This document shows positions 21,234 through 29,369 of a DNA stretch of 30,772 nt, one piece after another. A program made the translations under genes and the position numbers. The notes below the pieces were generated by a model that saw nothing but the letters and a program-made list of their open reading frames with translations, was not told where the DNA came from and ran no database searches. How positions within the stretch are numbered: the first letter of the stretch is position 1; each line of letters starts with the position of its first letter. Source of the DNA: UBA10205 sp964373815 (GTDB lineage: Archaea > Iainarchaeota > Iainarchaeia > Iainarchaeales > Iainarchaeaceae); contig CAYJWI010000015.1 in assembly GCA_964373815.1 (NCBI GenBank), forward strand, positions 1-30,772. Direction: 5' to 3'.

Positions 21234-21626
21234 ATGAAAAAACTTTTGGCCCTGCCCCCATTCCCATTCCTTGCCGGCGGCGCTTTCGCGCAGGCCAATG
21301 TTTGGGATGCGCTAAGGCCGGCAACCGACTTCGCGGTCTCGATTGATGTCCCAGTGAAGATAGTGGTTTTCCTTCTCGCGCTCTCAATATTTCTCATTTC
21401 CGCGCTAGCGTACAGGAAATCCAAATCCAAGCGCATGCTGCTGGTTTCTTTCGCTTTTTTCCTCTTCAGCCTCAAGTGGCTCGTAAAGCTCGTGGACATT
21501 TTTTATTCCCCCGGAAGCTTTCTTTCGGATTCCTCGCAGAACGTCTTCGAGCTCGGGATAATGGCATCGCTTCTCATTGCGCTTTTTTACAAGAAGTCCT
21601 GGAAGCCCGCGGGAATTGATTCCTGA
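21234..21626 (+). CDS. Small membrane protein with signal peptide
   Basis: From the ATG at 21234 the product has 130 residues: a signal-peptide-like start (MKKLLALPPFPFLAGGAFAQA), then three membrane helices at about 40-60 (VKIVVFLLALSIFLISALAY), 66-85 (RMLLVSFAFFLFSLKWLVKL) and 105-120 (ELGIMASLLIALFY). The frame is open to ATGs at 21123 and 21162, but the KK-led signal sequence argues for the inner start. No family name can be given. It is followed after 15 bases by a winged-helix regulator, a pairing that suggests a membrane sensor and its transcription factor. Confidence 0.7.
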   Translation: MKKLLALPPFPFLAGGAFAQANVWDALRPATDFAVSIDVPVKIVVFLLALSIFLISALAYRKSKSKRMLLVSFAFFLFSLKWLVKLVDIFYSPGSFLSDSSQNVFELGIMASLLIALFYKKSWKPAGIDS

Positions 21627-21641
21627 GAATTGTGGTGAACG

Positions 21642-22169
21642 ATGGATGACAATTTAGAGGAAGCGCTAAAGCTTGGCATAAGGAAAAAGATTTACGGCAC
21701 GATTAAGAGGAACCCTGGGCTGCACTTCCGCGAACTCCAGCGCAGGGTTGGCATCGCAACAGGCGCACTGCAATACCACACAGATTACCTTGCAAAGAGG
21801 CATCTCGTAAAAACCGAGCGCGAGACAAAGTTCATCCGCTACTACCTTGTGAGGCAGGATTTCACCGAAACCGCCCTCATGGCCTTTCTGCGCCAGGAGA
21901 GCATGAGGAAAATAATCCTTTTCCTTTTGCAGCGCAGGTTTGCCAACAACTCCGCCATCTCAGGGGCCGTGGGCCTTAGCAATTCCACCGCCTCATGGCA
22001 CCTTGAAAAGCTCGTGGAATCCGGCCTTGTGGAAAAGGCGAAGAGGGGCAGGAAAACATATTTCAAGATAATCGACAAGGACCGGATTGCGAACCTGCTG
22101 GTCGACTACCGGCGCAGCTTCCTTGATGAGATGGTGAACAACTTCGTCGAAGTGTGGACGGAGATGTAA
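21642..22169 (+). CDS. Tandem winged-helix transcription regulator
   Basis: The 175-residue product contains two winged-helix units. The first (about 10-70) reads LGIRKKIYGTIKRNPGLHFR, then ELQRRVGIATGALQYHTDYL; the second (about 85-150) reads MRKIILFLLQRRFANNSAIS, then GAVGLSNSTASWHLEKLVES and LVEKAKRGRKTYFKI. This ArsR/MarR-like duplication is common in archaea. The ATG has GGTGA three bases upstream. It probably forms an operon with the membrane gene before it. Ligand and targets are unknown. Confidence 0.88.
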   Translation: MDDNLEEALKLGIRKKIYGTIKRNPGLHFRELQRRVGIATGALQYHTDYLAKRHLVKTERETKFIRYYLVRQDFTETALMAFLRQESMRKIILFLLQRRFANNSAISGAVGLSNSTASWHLEKLVESGLVEKAKRGRKTYFKIIDKDRIANLLVDYRRSFLDEMVNNFVEVWTEM

Positions 22170-22201
22170 TCGGGGCTTTTTTTTGGGGTTTCTTAGAAAA
22201 A

Positions 22202-22276
22202 TGGGCAAGGAGAGATTTGAACTCTCGACCGCCCGATTATCAGTCGGGTGCTCCAACCAGGCTAAGCTACTCGCCC
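22202..22276 (-). tRNA. tRNA-Ile(GAU)
   Basis: On the minus strand the acceptor stem GGGCGAG pairs with CTTGCCC (one G-U), discriminator A. The D stem is GCTT/GAGC, the anticodon stem CCCGA/TCGGG with loop CTGATAA, so the anticodon is GAT. The T arm is GAGAG-TTCAAAT-CTCTC. No intron and no encoded CCA. It converges with the winged-helix gene. A TTTAAAAG element about 60 bases upstream may be its promoter. Confidence 0.95.
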
Positions 22277-22375
22277 ATAAACCCATTTCGCATTGAAAAA
22301 CAGGCTTTCCAGATTCATTTTCTGCCCCCAAAACCTTTTAAACGCTGTGAACCGCCCAAAGGCTTCTGGCCCGTT

Positions 22376-22714
22376 TCAGCCGAATTCCATGATAAAGACG
22401 CTTATTACCCCGAGCATTATGCCGGCCTTCTGCAGCGCTGAAATGTCTTCCTTGAAGTAGAGCGCGCCGATGAGTATTATGGCGACAAGGTTTAGCACTG
22501 TGAATACGGAAATCGCCTTTGAGAGGGATTCGTATTTGAGCGAGAATGCCCAGAAAATCGTGCCTGCAAAGTAAAGCGCGAGGCCTGCAAACAATAGCAA
22601 GTTCCTGTTCTCTATTGCCCACTTCTTGAACAGCACATCGGCGACGACTTCGAGGCCGACTGCTAGCAGTATGAGCCCGAAAAAGAGGAGCTTCGGCTCT
22701 GGTTGCGCAGCCAT
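22376..22714 (-). CDS. Small multidrug resistance (SMR/EmrE)-like transporter
   Basis: The 112-residue product has four membrane helices: LLFFGLILLAVGLEVVADVL, LLLFAGLALYFAGTIFWAFS, AISVFTVLNLVAIILIGALY and KAGIMLGVISVFIMEFG. The Glu in the first helix (GLEVVAD) is at the place of the SMR proton/substrate-binding Glu. Size and order fit the SMR or single-repeat EamA-like families; they usually act as dimers exporting cations or amines, or in lipid flipping. The ATG at 22714 has TTTTTAAC 29 bases upstream; a TTG two codons earlier is the alternative. Confidence 0.85.
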   Translation of the reverse strand: MAAQPEPKLLFFGLILLAVGLEVVADVLFKKWAIENRNLLLFAGLALYFAGTIFWAFSLKYESLSKAISVFTVLNLVAIILIGALYFKEDISALQKAGIMLGVISVFIMEFG

Positions 22715-22841
22715 GAACAAAGATTCCTGAATCCCGTTAAAAAGCTTATGCAGGCGATTTAATGCATAGAAGGCAGCCCTTCGCCCAGCAGCCCTTTGGG
22801 AAGGCTCGCGAAAAGGCAGGCGAAGGGCAATGGATTGTTAT

Positions 22842-22914
22842 AGCCCCTTCGTCTAGTGGCCAAGGATACAGGCCTTTGGAGCCTGGGACCCCGGTTCAAA
22901 TCCGGGAGGGGCTA
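22842..22914 (+). tRNA. tRNA-Gln(UUG)
   Basis: The acceptor stem AGCCCCT pairs with AGGGGCT, discriminator A. The anticodon stem is CAGGC/GCCTG with loop CTTTGGA, so the anticodon is TTG. The T arm is CCCGG-TTCAAAT-CCGGG. No intron and no encoded CCA. The first pair is A1-U72, which is usual for archaeal tRNA-Gln. The TATA box of the next gene begins two bases after the tRNA ends. Confidence 0.95.
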
Positions 22915-22915
22915 G

Positions 22916-22923
22916 TTTATATA
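22916..22923 (+). promoter_or_regulatory. TATA box directly after tRNA-Gln
   Basis: TTTATATA begins 29 bases before the ATG at 22945 and only two bases after the tRNA-Gln discriminator. Its T-rich end may also help end tRNA transcription. Confidence 0.5.
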
Positions 22924-22944
22924 TTTCCGCGGGTTAATGTTTTC

Positions 22945-23217
22945 ATGCCGAAAATGCCGAGGCCGACCCACAAATTTGTTTTGGCTGTAAAGCACAAAGG
23001 AGGCGGGCGGCGGATTGTAACGCGCATTCAGGGTTCAAAACCTGAGATTGAAGGCTTAGGCCAGAGAGCGGATGCGTTTTTAGAACAAGCAGCCCCGCAT
23101 GTCCCAGAGCTTGACATATCACATTCCACTTCGCCGGCTGGCACTTTTGTCAGTATGCATGGAGTGCCGAGAGGGCAGTGGGAGAGGATATTCGGAAAGA
23201 AAAGGAAAAAGAAATAA
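22945..23217 (+). CDS. Small basic hypothetical protein
   Basis: The 90-residue product starts MPKMPRPTHKFVLAVKHKGG and ends in a run of Lys/Arg (FGKKRKKK). The middle is a mixed strand-helix segment (RRIVTRIQGSKPEIEGLGQR; TFVSMHGVPRGQWERIF). No family is recognised. The frame extends upstream through the tRNA-Gln gene, which is meaningless as protein; the start at 22945 is chosen because a TATA box stands 29 bases before it. The basic tail could bind nucleic acid. Confidence 0.6.
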   Translation: MPKMPRPTHKFVLAVKHKGGGRRIVTRIQGSKPEIEGLGQRADAFLEQAAPHVPELDISHSTSPAGTFVSMHGVPRGQWERIFGKKRKKK

Positions 23218-23298
23218 TTTCCCCGCTTTGTGGCCGTTCGCACCCAGCCACAAGTTAAAAATGCAGACGGTAAATTCGGGCTTTTTCTCCCGGAAGAG

Positions 23299-24822
23299 CT
23301 ATTTCTTTTTTGCGCGGGTGTAGAGGAAGTAGCCTGCTAGCACAACCACAATGGCACCTGCGACAAGGGCGGTTGCCATGCCACTGTCTTTCTCCTTTGG
23401 AAGCCCTGTCAGGGCCGCGGCCACGCACTTGCCGGCTTTGCATATGCTATCGCCCCCGCAGTTAGTTCCATCGGGGGAGTTTGAGTAAGAGCACCTGTCG
23501 GAAGCCTCGCTGCACGAGTCAGACGTGCATGGGTTTGAATCATCGCACCTGTTGTTAATGCAGAATGGTGCGACGGCTGCCGGAGCCTTTTCCTCTGATG
23601 CTATAAGTGCTGGCGGTATTTTTTCGAGGAAAGCCGCAAGGTCGCCTGAAACCTTCCTGTCGCTGATGCTTGTCACATAATAAAGGAATTTCTTTTTTTC
23701 CCCTGGCTTGAGCTCATCCACGACCCACTCCACCACAGGGTCGGCCTGGACAACCCTTGGGGACGGGTCGCCAAAGGCTATGAGGGAAACATTGGAGGCT
23801 ATTTCCTTTGGAATGGTTTCCGTCACCACGACATTCCGCCTTGTTGCCGCTGAAGCATTTTTGATGACAGCATAGAAAGCCCATACATTGGTTGCAGCCC
23901 CGGTTTCCGAGGACTTGACCAGCTTATAGGAAGCCTCCCTCTCAAACGAGATGCCTTCAGGGGTGGTGGCTGTTACAGACGCAAACTTGGTTTCGCTGAG
24001 CACCAGTGAGGGGTTTTCAACATCGCTACTGCTTATTTTCGGTGCGCTTTCCCCGCCTGAACTGCCTGTGTTGCCGGAGGAATCTGTTGTGGTTGTCGTG
24101 CTCGAAGTTGTGGTGGTTGTAGTGGTGGTCGTGGAGCTTGGCCCGCTGATTGAGTAAGAAGGGTCATCAGGGTTGTTTGCTGTGCTGGTTATTGTGACCG
24201 TTATGGTCTTGCTGGTGTTGGTGTCCATGCTAAAAGTCCATGAGAGGGAACTGCTCTGTCCGGCATTCAGGTCAAAGGAGTTGGAGGCGCTCCCGCTGGT
24301 GAGTGTCATTCCTGACGGGGTTGAAAGCGAAGCCGTCACAGTTGCGCTTGAGCCGCCGCTGTTTGAAAAGGAAATGGCAAGGCTCGTTGTCTGGCCCGCG
24401 GTGAGTGAGGACGCGGGCGTGGTCGTGGTTGTCACGTCAACCGAGCCAGGCGTGTTGACGGTAAGGGTGGCGTTGGCGGTCTGGGTTGTGACGCTTGTGC
24501 CTGTGGCGGAAACCGTTATCGTGTAGCTCCCGGCGCTGTCGCCCGAGATGTTCCATGACTTTGTGCTGCTCTGCCCTGCTGAAAGGCTGCCGATGCTCTG
24601 GGTTGTAGAGTCGCTCGTGCTAAGGCCTGTCGGCAGGGTGATGGTTGTCTGCACGTTGGAGACGCTATCGCCGCTCGCCGAAACCGTTGCCGTAAGCGTT
24701 GTCGAGCCCCCAACTGATATCGGGTCAAGGGAATTGAGCGAAAGGGTAAGGGAGCCTGTTGCGGAAACAAGGCCAGCCATGAGCGTGAGGCAGAGCAAAA
24801 AAACGATTTTCCGCGCATCCAT
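23299..24822 (-). CDS. Surface protein: Ig-like domains, Thr-rich stalk, Cys-rich module, C-terminal membrane anchor
   Basis: The 507-residue product has a signal peptide (1-21), two Ser/Thr-rich Ig-like repeats (about 22-125 and 126-230; each with LPTG..ST or TPSG and a 'aGqs' loop followed by sWnisgd-like strands), and a poly-Thr/Ser stalk (about 230-265) likely to be O-glycosylated. Another beta domain with KNASAATRRNVVVTETIPKE and a membrane-proximal type ending KKKFLYYVTSI follows. Next is a Cys-rich module with ten Cys (about 425-470: CINNRCDDSNPCTSDSC and later PDGTNCGGDSICKAGKC), similar to modules in many secreted proteins. A membrane helix (MATALVAGAIVVVLAGYFLYT) and KKK end the protein. 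It overlaps the stop of the 1480-residue gene by one base (TGATG), so the two form a translationally coupled surface operon. Confidence 0.88.
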   Translation of the reverse strand: MDARKIVFLLCLTLMAGLVSATGSLTLSLNSLDPISVGGSTTLTATVSASGDSVSNVQTTITLPTGLSTSDSTTQSIGSLSAGQSSTKSWNISGDSAGSYTITVSATGTSVTTQTANATLTVNTPGSVDVTTTTTPASSLTAGQTTSLAISFSNSGGSSATVTASLSTPSGMTLTSGSASNSFDLNAGQSSSLSWTFSMDTNTSKTITVTITSTANNPDDPSYSISGPSSTTTTTTTTTSSTTTTTDSSGNTGSSGGESAPKISSSDVENPSLVLSETKFASVTATTPEGISFEREASYKLVKSSETGAATNVWAFYAVIKNASAATRRNVVVTETIPKEIASNVSLIAFGDPSPRVVQADPVVEWVVDELKPGEKKKFLYYVTSISDRKVSGDLAAFLEKIPPALIASEEKAPAAVAPFCINNRCDDSNPCTSDSCSEASDRCSYSNSPDGTNCGGDSICKAGKCVAAALTGLPKEKDSGMATALVAGAIVVVLAGYFLYTRAKKK

Positions 24823-27800
24823 CAGCTTGGCCTCCTCACGTCAATGAAAGCCCTCTCATCTGTCGTTGTCCCGCTCACTGTGAGCGTGAACACGACATTG
24901 TAGCTTCCCGCTGTTTTCCTGCCCGAGAAGCTTCCAAGGTCAATTAGGGTTGTGCCGGTCTTGTTGCTGTAGCTGGAAGGCGTGACAGTGATTGTTGAGA
25001 AGGTGGCGAAGTTCTCAAGCCTTATGCCTGTAATGGAATAAGTATCTGGGAGCCTGTTGCCGCTCAAATCCGTGAGGGAAACCGCTACCTGTATGTTGGC
25101 GTCATGGTTGGGCGCGGTTGTGCCGGAGGGGTTGAAGGGCTGGGTATAAACAGGGTAGAAAACCGTTGTGCCAGAGAATATGTTGGAGTCAGTGGCGTTG
25201 CGGTCGAAGTAAATCGGGACCTGCGTGCCGTCCTTCCTTACCATGGCACAGTCAGAGTTGAAGTCATAGCACAATGACTCTATGAAGTCCCCTGCTTCAG
25301 CTGCATTGCCGTCAGCGTAATTCGGGCCGGCATTCCTCGCAAGGTTAGTGTCGTCATCAATAAGCATTGCATTGTCGGAAGCCCCAAACATCCTCATGAA
25401 GTAGAAGGTTGTCGTGTCATTCACATCCCCGAGAATGCCGTTGTTGCTGTCGCTCCCGATGATTTTCCCGTAATTCACGTCCGCAGTGTAACCCACAAGC
25501 CCTGTGCCGTTGGTGTTCACATCGCCCGTGCCATTGCTCAGGTTATGGTTCACGGTGAAGGACGGGCCTGTGATGAGCTTGGACACAGTGTACTTCTTGA
25601 CGTCGATTGTGGGGCCGTCAAATGGCTGGAGCCTCTGGACGCTCCCGGTCGGGGAGGTGATTGTGAGCTCGAGCATCATGAAGGTCCCTGCCTTGTGCAC
25701 ATTAAGAGTCGGCAAGGCAAAGCCGTTTGCATCTGTCGAGGCAAACCATGAGTTGAAGTCAGCGTTCTTCTCGCATTTCAGCAGCTCTGCCGTGCCTGAA
25801 CAGCTCTGTGCGGATGTCTGCGGGAAGAAGCTCCCGGAAGTGAACCTCGCTATGTTGGAGACAATTACCTTGGCGCCGCTGATGCCATCACCGTTCACGT
25901 CCTTGACCATTATCGGGATGTTGATGTTGATGTCTGCGGGGTAGACGCCTATATAGCCGAAGGTGCTTTCATTCCTGTCTATAGCGCTCTTCCTGATGAA
26001 CTTGACTCCGGGTTCGCTGCCGACCCTTGAAATGTCTGCCACCCTGAACATGTTGTTAATGTCCTGCCCGATTCCGGCGTTGGAGTCGCCGGCACTCATG
26101 AAGTTCCTGTCGGCATTAATGTCAACAACAAGGCGCTTGTTGTTGTAGTCAACAATGAAGTTGAAGTCAATGCTCGGCGGCCCGTTTTGGCCTCCGCCCT
26201 GCTGCGCCGTGTATTGGTAGGCCTGGCCCACAGCAACATTTGAAGTGTTCCAGTCTTGAGGCGCGAGGCTGTTGAGCCCGAAAACCCCGAAGAGGGTGTT
26301 GAACCAGCCGAAGTTCACCACTTTGTAGAGCTTGATTGTGAGGAAAACCTCCGATTCCGAGGTGTTTCCCGAGGCATCGGTTGCGGTTAACTGCAGCAGG
26401 TAATCCTGCTGCTTTGCATTGGATGGAATGATGACCGAGAGGACATTCACATCCCTTCTGGTGAGCTGTGCGTTATTGAGGGCCTTGACCTGCACTTTCT
26501 TGTTCGGGCACCTTACCGAATTGCAGTCAGTGATTAGTGGGGCGTTTCTAAGGGCCGGGCTGTTGAAGCCTATGTTCAGGTCGGTTGTCTTTGAATTCCC
26601 GCTCTCGTTGAACTCGAACTTGCCGCCGCCGCCGATATCGACGAGTTTTGCCGTGATGTTCACGTCTGTAGTGGAACCCACGATCGTTACGTTAATGTCG
26701 AATGCTCCCCCCGGTTTGCCGGTGGGCGCGCCGAACTGGCTGAGTTTGTTGGGCGAGGCGCTGAACCCAAAGGACTGTACCCTCATAAAGCCCCTGCCGT
26801 TCTCCCTGCCGCCGGTGTTTGAATCAACAGAGAGGCGGATGTTGTAGAACCCGTTTGTCCAGTTGCCGTCGCCTGAGCGCCTTATTGTAACCATTGGAAG
26901 TGCCTGGAGGCTTCCGCCGGGGCCGCCTTGGGATTGGCAACTATAGCTGCTGTTCACATCATAATTCATGCTGTTCACGTCCGTGGGCGGGAACAACGGC
27001 TTGCTGGGGGAGCCGAAGAATGAAACGCTTAGTGGGTTGCCTATGCCGCTCACTGTAACATTGAGGTCTCCGGCACCAAATCCTGTCCTAGGGTTGAATG
27101 CGCGCACCACAAACGACGCATTCTGGTCCTTCCTGAAGCCATCGGCGAAAGAGCACCGTGTGCCAGACTGCCTGTCAACTGGCTGGAGGAAAACAACGAA
27201 GCGCCTTGAATCGAAGAAGGTCGCAGTGCTGTCAATGTTTCCGTCGGTAGTAGTGACCTGAACCTCGACAAGGTAGCCACCCGTCGGCATATTCCTCTGA
27301 GTGAGAGTGCCAATGTCAAGTATGCCGACGCCGTTTGCATCAGTGACCTTGGTGCTCACGACACCTGTGTCAAGCTCCTGCCACATGTCCATGTTCCGAA
27401 ATGACTTGAGTGAAACCGTTGCACCGGAAACACCGTTGCTTCCGCTAGTGGCGGTAACCTTGATGTAAATGTTCTCGTCAGGGGAGACGGACGGAGGGCC
27501 GAACTGCTCGCTTTTTTGCGACGAGGTGAGGGCCGCATTGCTGTCAACGAGGACGGCAGAGAGGCTCATGACGTTTAGCTTGAACATGCCGAACGCGCTC
27601 ACGCTGTTCGAGTCCTGGGCGCCGACCATGTTCACGTCAACAATGGCAGTCACCGGCTTGAAGCCGCCTGAAAGCGTGTTGATTGCCGAGGCGCTGAGCG
27701 AGAGAATGTTCTTGTCGGTGTTCCAGTTCACATCAGAGCCCTGGAAGGTTTTCACCGAGCTCGACTCGGCAACCTGTATCTGCCTCACGCGGACTATCTT

Positions 27801-29264
27801 TGGGGAAAGCGAGCCGTTGAGGTCAACGTAGCTGGGGTTAAAGCCAACACTCTCGCCTTTGAAAAAGCCAAATTTGCCTGATGGCGTATTCGGGTCATAC
27901 GTGTCTGGCGCAACCGCAGAGAGGAAAATGAGGAAGTTCTGGACCACGAGGATTGTGCTTCTTTTCAGTGTCTGGCCACCGACCTTCACTTCTGCGGTGA
28001 CAAGGTAATTGCTCTGCACGGAAGGGGCGGTGATTTTCACGAGGCAGTAATTGGAGTTGGAGGAGCTCCATGTGGTTGTGTCTGGGATTATGCTCGCGTT
28101 CTTGTCCCCGACCTTCTGGATGTATACTACTATGTTCTGGTCCGTGCAGAAAGTCGTGTTTATGTCAGAGCCGCTGAGTTCATTGCTGCTCGAGGTTTCA
28201 ATAAAGTGGGCTTCAAGGTTCACGTCGGAATTTGCCGGGTAAACGCTTGGCATCTTCTCCTTTCCGGCTGACCCGCCGGAAAAACTCTGGGGAAAGAACT
28301 TGAGCTGGTATGTCTGCACCGAAAAACCCTTTTTCATGGTGAGGGTGTTTCCCCCAACTACAATTGACATTGTAACCGTGTAATCGCCGCTGTTGGCATC
28401 GCTTGGAACAACATAAAGGCAGGTCACGCTAGTGCCGGTAGCGCATGGAATAGTGGAGTTTGAGTCGCCGCTCGGGTTTCTCACAGACACGGAGACGCTC
28501 GATATTGTCTGGGACACGTTTCCGTCAAAGTTGGTCGCCTTGCCTATTATCGTTGCCAGTTTTCCGCGGCCGAAAATATTGGTAGAATTGTTCTGGTCGT
28601 CCTGCAGCGTGAGAAACCCCTTGAACTGGAAAACGGTCACTGGGATTCTCGCAAGGCCTGAGTTCACGTCAATGAAATAGAGCCCTTGTGTAAGGCCAGA
28701 GGTGGAAATTGTGTAGTGCGTGAAGCCGTTGGCGTTCACGTCAATGCTAGGGGATGCAAAGCCATTGTTTGCGTCTGACCTTAGCCTTGCAACAAGCATG
28801 CTGTTCTGGTCAGCGCCAGTCGAACTCTTTGCCTGCAGGGTATAATTAATGTCCTCGTTGAGGCTCTTGCTGAACGGAGGGTCGTGCGGATAAAATGTCC
28901 CGGTTGCCCCGCTTATGGAGCGCACTGAAACCGTTACCATTGCGCTGACGCTGTCATTGAGGTCGACAGCCACGATGTTATAATCTCCTGCATTGGCTTT
29001 GCTGATTATCTTGAACCTCACCCCCTGCGTGCTCCCAAAGTAGTTGGAGTCGTGGGCAACGCCGTTGCTAAGGCTCACCTCGTAAACATTGAGGTCAATG
29101 TTGTTCTTTGCCGAGCCGTTGTTGTCGAAAACCTTTGCTATGACAAGGATGTTCTGGTCAGTTACAAACGGGCCGCCGTCGGCGAATACCTGCACATAGG
29201 CAGCGTTGGCGTTCATGGCTAGGAAAACCAGTGCAGCAAGAACCAAAAATGCAGGTTTATTCAT
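24822..29264 (-). CDS. Giant secreted, Asp-x-Asn-rich, Ig-like surface protein
   Basis: The 1480-residue product has a clear signal peptide (MNKPAFLVLAALVFLAMNANA) and then only beta-rich repeats of roughly 100-130 residues with macroglobulin/Ig-like phrases (FVTDQNILVIAKVFDNNGSA; NIYIKVTATSGSNGVSGATV; IMVKDVNGDGISGAKVIV). No membrane anchor is present at the C-terminus, which ends FIDVRRPS. By my count more than 60 Asp-x-Asn tripeptides are spread over the whole length, most often DVN, DSN or DLN; about 19 of them continue as D-x-N-x-S/T. Asn is unusually frequent. It is probably a cell-surface or S-layer-like component held by the coupled downstream anchor protein. No named family can be assigned. 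The ATG has TTAACTAA 31 bases upstream. Confidence 0.88.
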   Translation of the reverse strand: MNKPAFLVLAALVFLAMNANAAYVQVFADGGPFVTDQNILVIAKVFDNNGSAKNNIDLNVYEVSLSNGVAHDSNYFGSTQGVRFKIISKANAGDYNIVAVDLNDSVSAMVTVSVRSISGATGTFYPHDPPFSKSLNEDINYTLQAKSSTGADQNSMLVARLRSDANNGFASPSIDVNANGFTHYTISTSGLTQGLYFIDVNSGLARIPVTVFQFKGFLTLQDDQNNSTNIFGRGKLATIIGKATNFDGNVSQTISSVSVSVRNPSGDSNSTIPCATGTSVTCLYVVPSDANSGDYTVTMSIVVGGNTLTMKKGFSVQTYQLKFFPQSFSGGSAGKEKMPSVYPANSDVNLEAHFIETSSSNELSGSDINTTFCTDQNIVVYIQKVGDKNASIIPDTTTWSSSNSNYCLVKITAPSVQSNYLVTAEVKVGGQTLKRSTILVVQNFLIFLSAVAPDTYDPNTPSGKFGFFKGESVGFNPSYVDLNGSLSPKIVRVRQIQVAESSSVKTFQGSDVNWNTDKNILSLSASAINTLSGGFKPVTAIVDVNMVGAQDSNSVSAFGMFKLNVMSLSAVLVDSNAALTSSQKSEQFGPPSVSPDENIYIKVTATSGSNGVSGATVSLKSFRNMDMWQELDTGVVSTKVTDANGVGILDIGTLTQRNMPTGGYLVEVQVTTTDGNIDSTATFFDSRRFVVFLQPVDRQSGTRCSFADGFRKDQNASFVVRAFNPRTGFGAGDLNVTVSGIGNPLSVSFFGSPSKPLFPPTDVNSMNYDVNSSYSCQSQGGPGGSLQALPMVTIRRSGDGNWTNGFYNIRLSVDSNTGGRENGRGFMRVQSFGFSASPNKLSQFGAPTGKPGGAFDINVTIVGSTTDVNITAKLVDIGGGGKFEFNESGNSKTTDLNIGFNSPALRNAPLITDCNSVRCPNKKVQVKALNNAQLTRRDVNVLSVIIPSNAKQQDYLLQLTATDASGNTSESEVFLTIKLYKVVNFGWFNTLFGVFGLNSLAPQDWNTSNVAVGQAYQYTAQQGGGQNGPPSIDFNFIVDYNNKRLVVDINADRNFMSAGDSNAGIGQDINNMFRVADISRVGSEPGVKFIRKSAIDRNESTFGYIGVYPADININIPIMVKDVNGDGISGAKVIVSNIARFTSGSFFPQTSAQSCSGTAELLKCEKNADFNSWFASTDANGFALPTLNVHKAGTFMMLELTITSPTGSVQRLQPFDGPTIDVKKYTVSKLITGPSFTVNHNLSNGTGDVNTNGTGLVGYTADVNYGKIIGSDSNNGILGDVNDTTTFYFMRMFGASDNAMLIDDDTNLARNAGPNYADGNAAEAGDFIESLCYDFNSDCAMVRKDGTQVPIYFDRNATDSNIFSGTTVFYPVYTQPFNPSGTTAPNHDANIQVAVSLTDLSGNRLPDTYSITGIRLENFATFSTITVTPSSYSNKTGTTLIDLGSFSGRKTAGSYNVVFTLTVSGTTTDERAFIDVRRPS

Positions 29265-29287
29265 TCGCTCAATTTAGCACATAACTT

Positions 29288-29295
29288 TTAGTTAA
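29288..29295 (-). promoter_or_regulatory. TATA box of the surface-protein operon
   Basis: TTAACTAA on the minus strand begins 31 bases before the ATG at 29264. Confidence 0.4.
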
Positions 29296-29369
29296 GCTTT
29301 TGCTTGAATCTTGTTTCCTAACAAAAAAACAAAAAAAGTCAGCTAACCGTGCTTTGAGAAACTGTTTTA

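Noticed and set aside
22762..23217. A 151-codon frame running through tRNA-Gln
   Set aside because: Its first 61 codons are read through the tRNA gene and flanking DNA. Only the part from 22945, with its own TATA box, is credible.
24080..24140. Short tandem GTT/GTG-like repeats suggesting a phase-variable tract
   Set aside because: They encode the Thr-rich stalk in triplet steps; slippage would change stalk length but not the frame, and the units are degenerate.
23951..28680. Many plus-strand frames opposite the surface-protein genes
   Set aside because: They mirror Asn/Thr/Asp-rich codons of the minus strand, have no promoters, and show no family resemblance.
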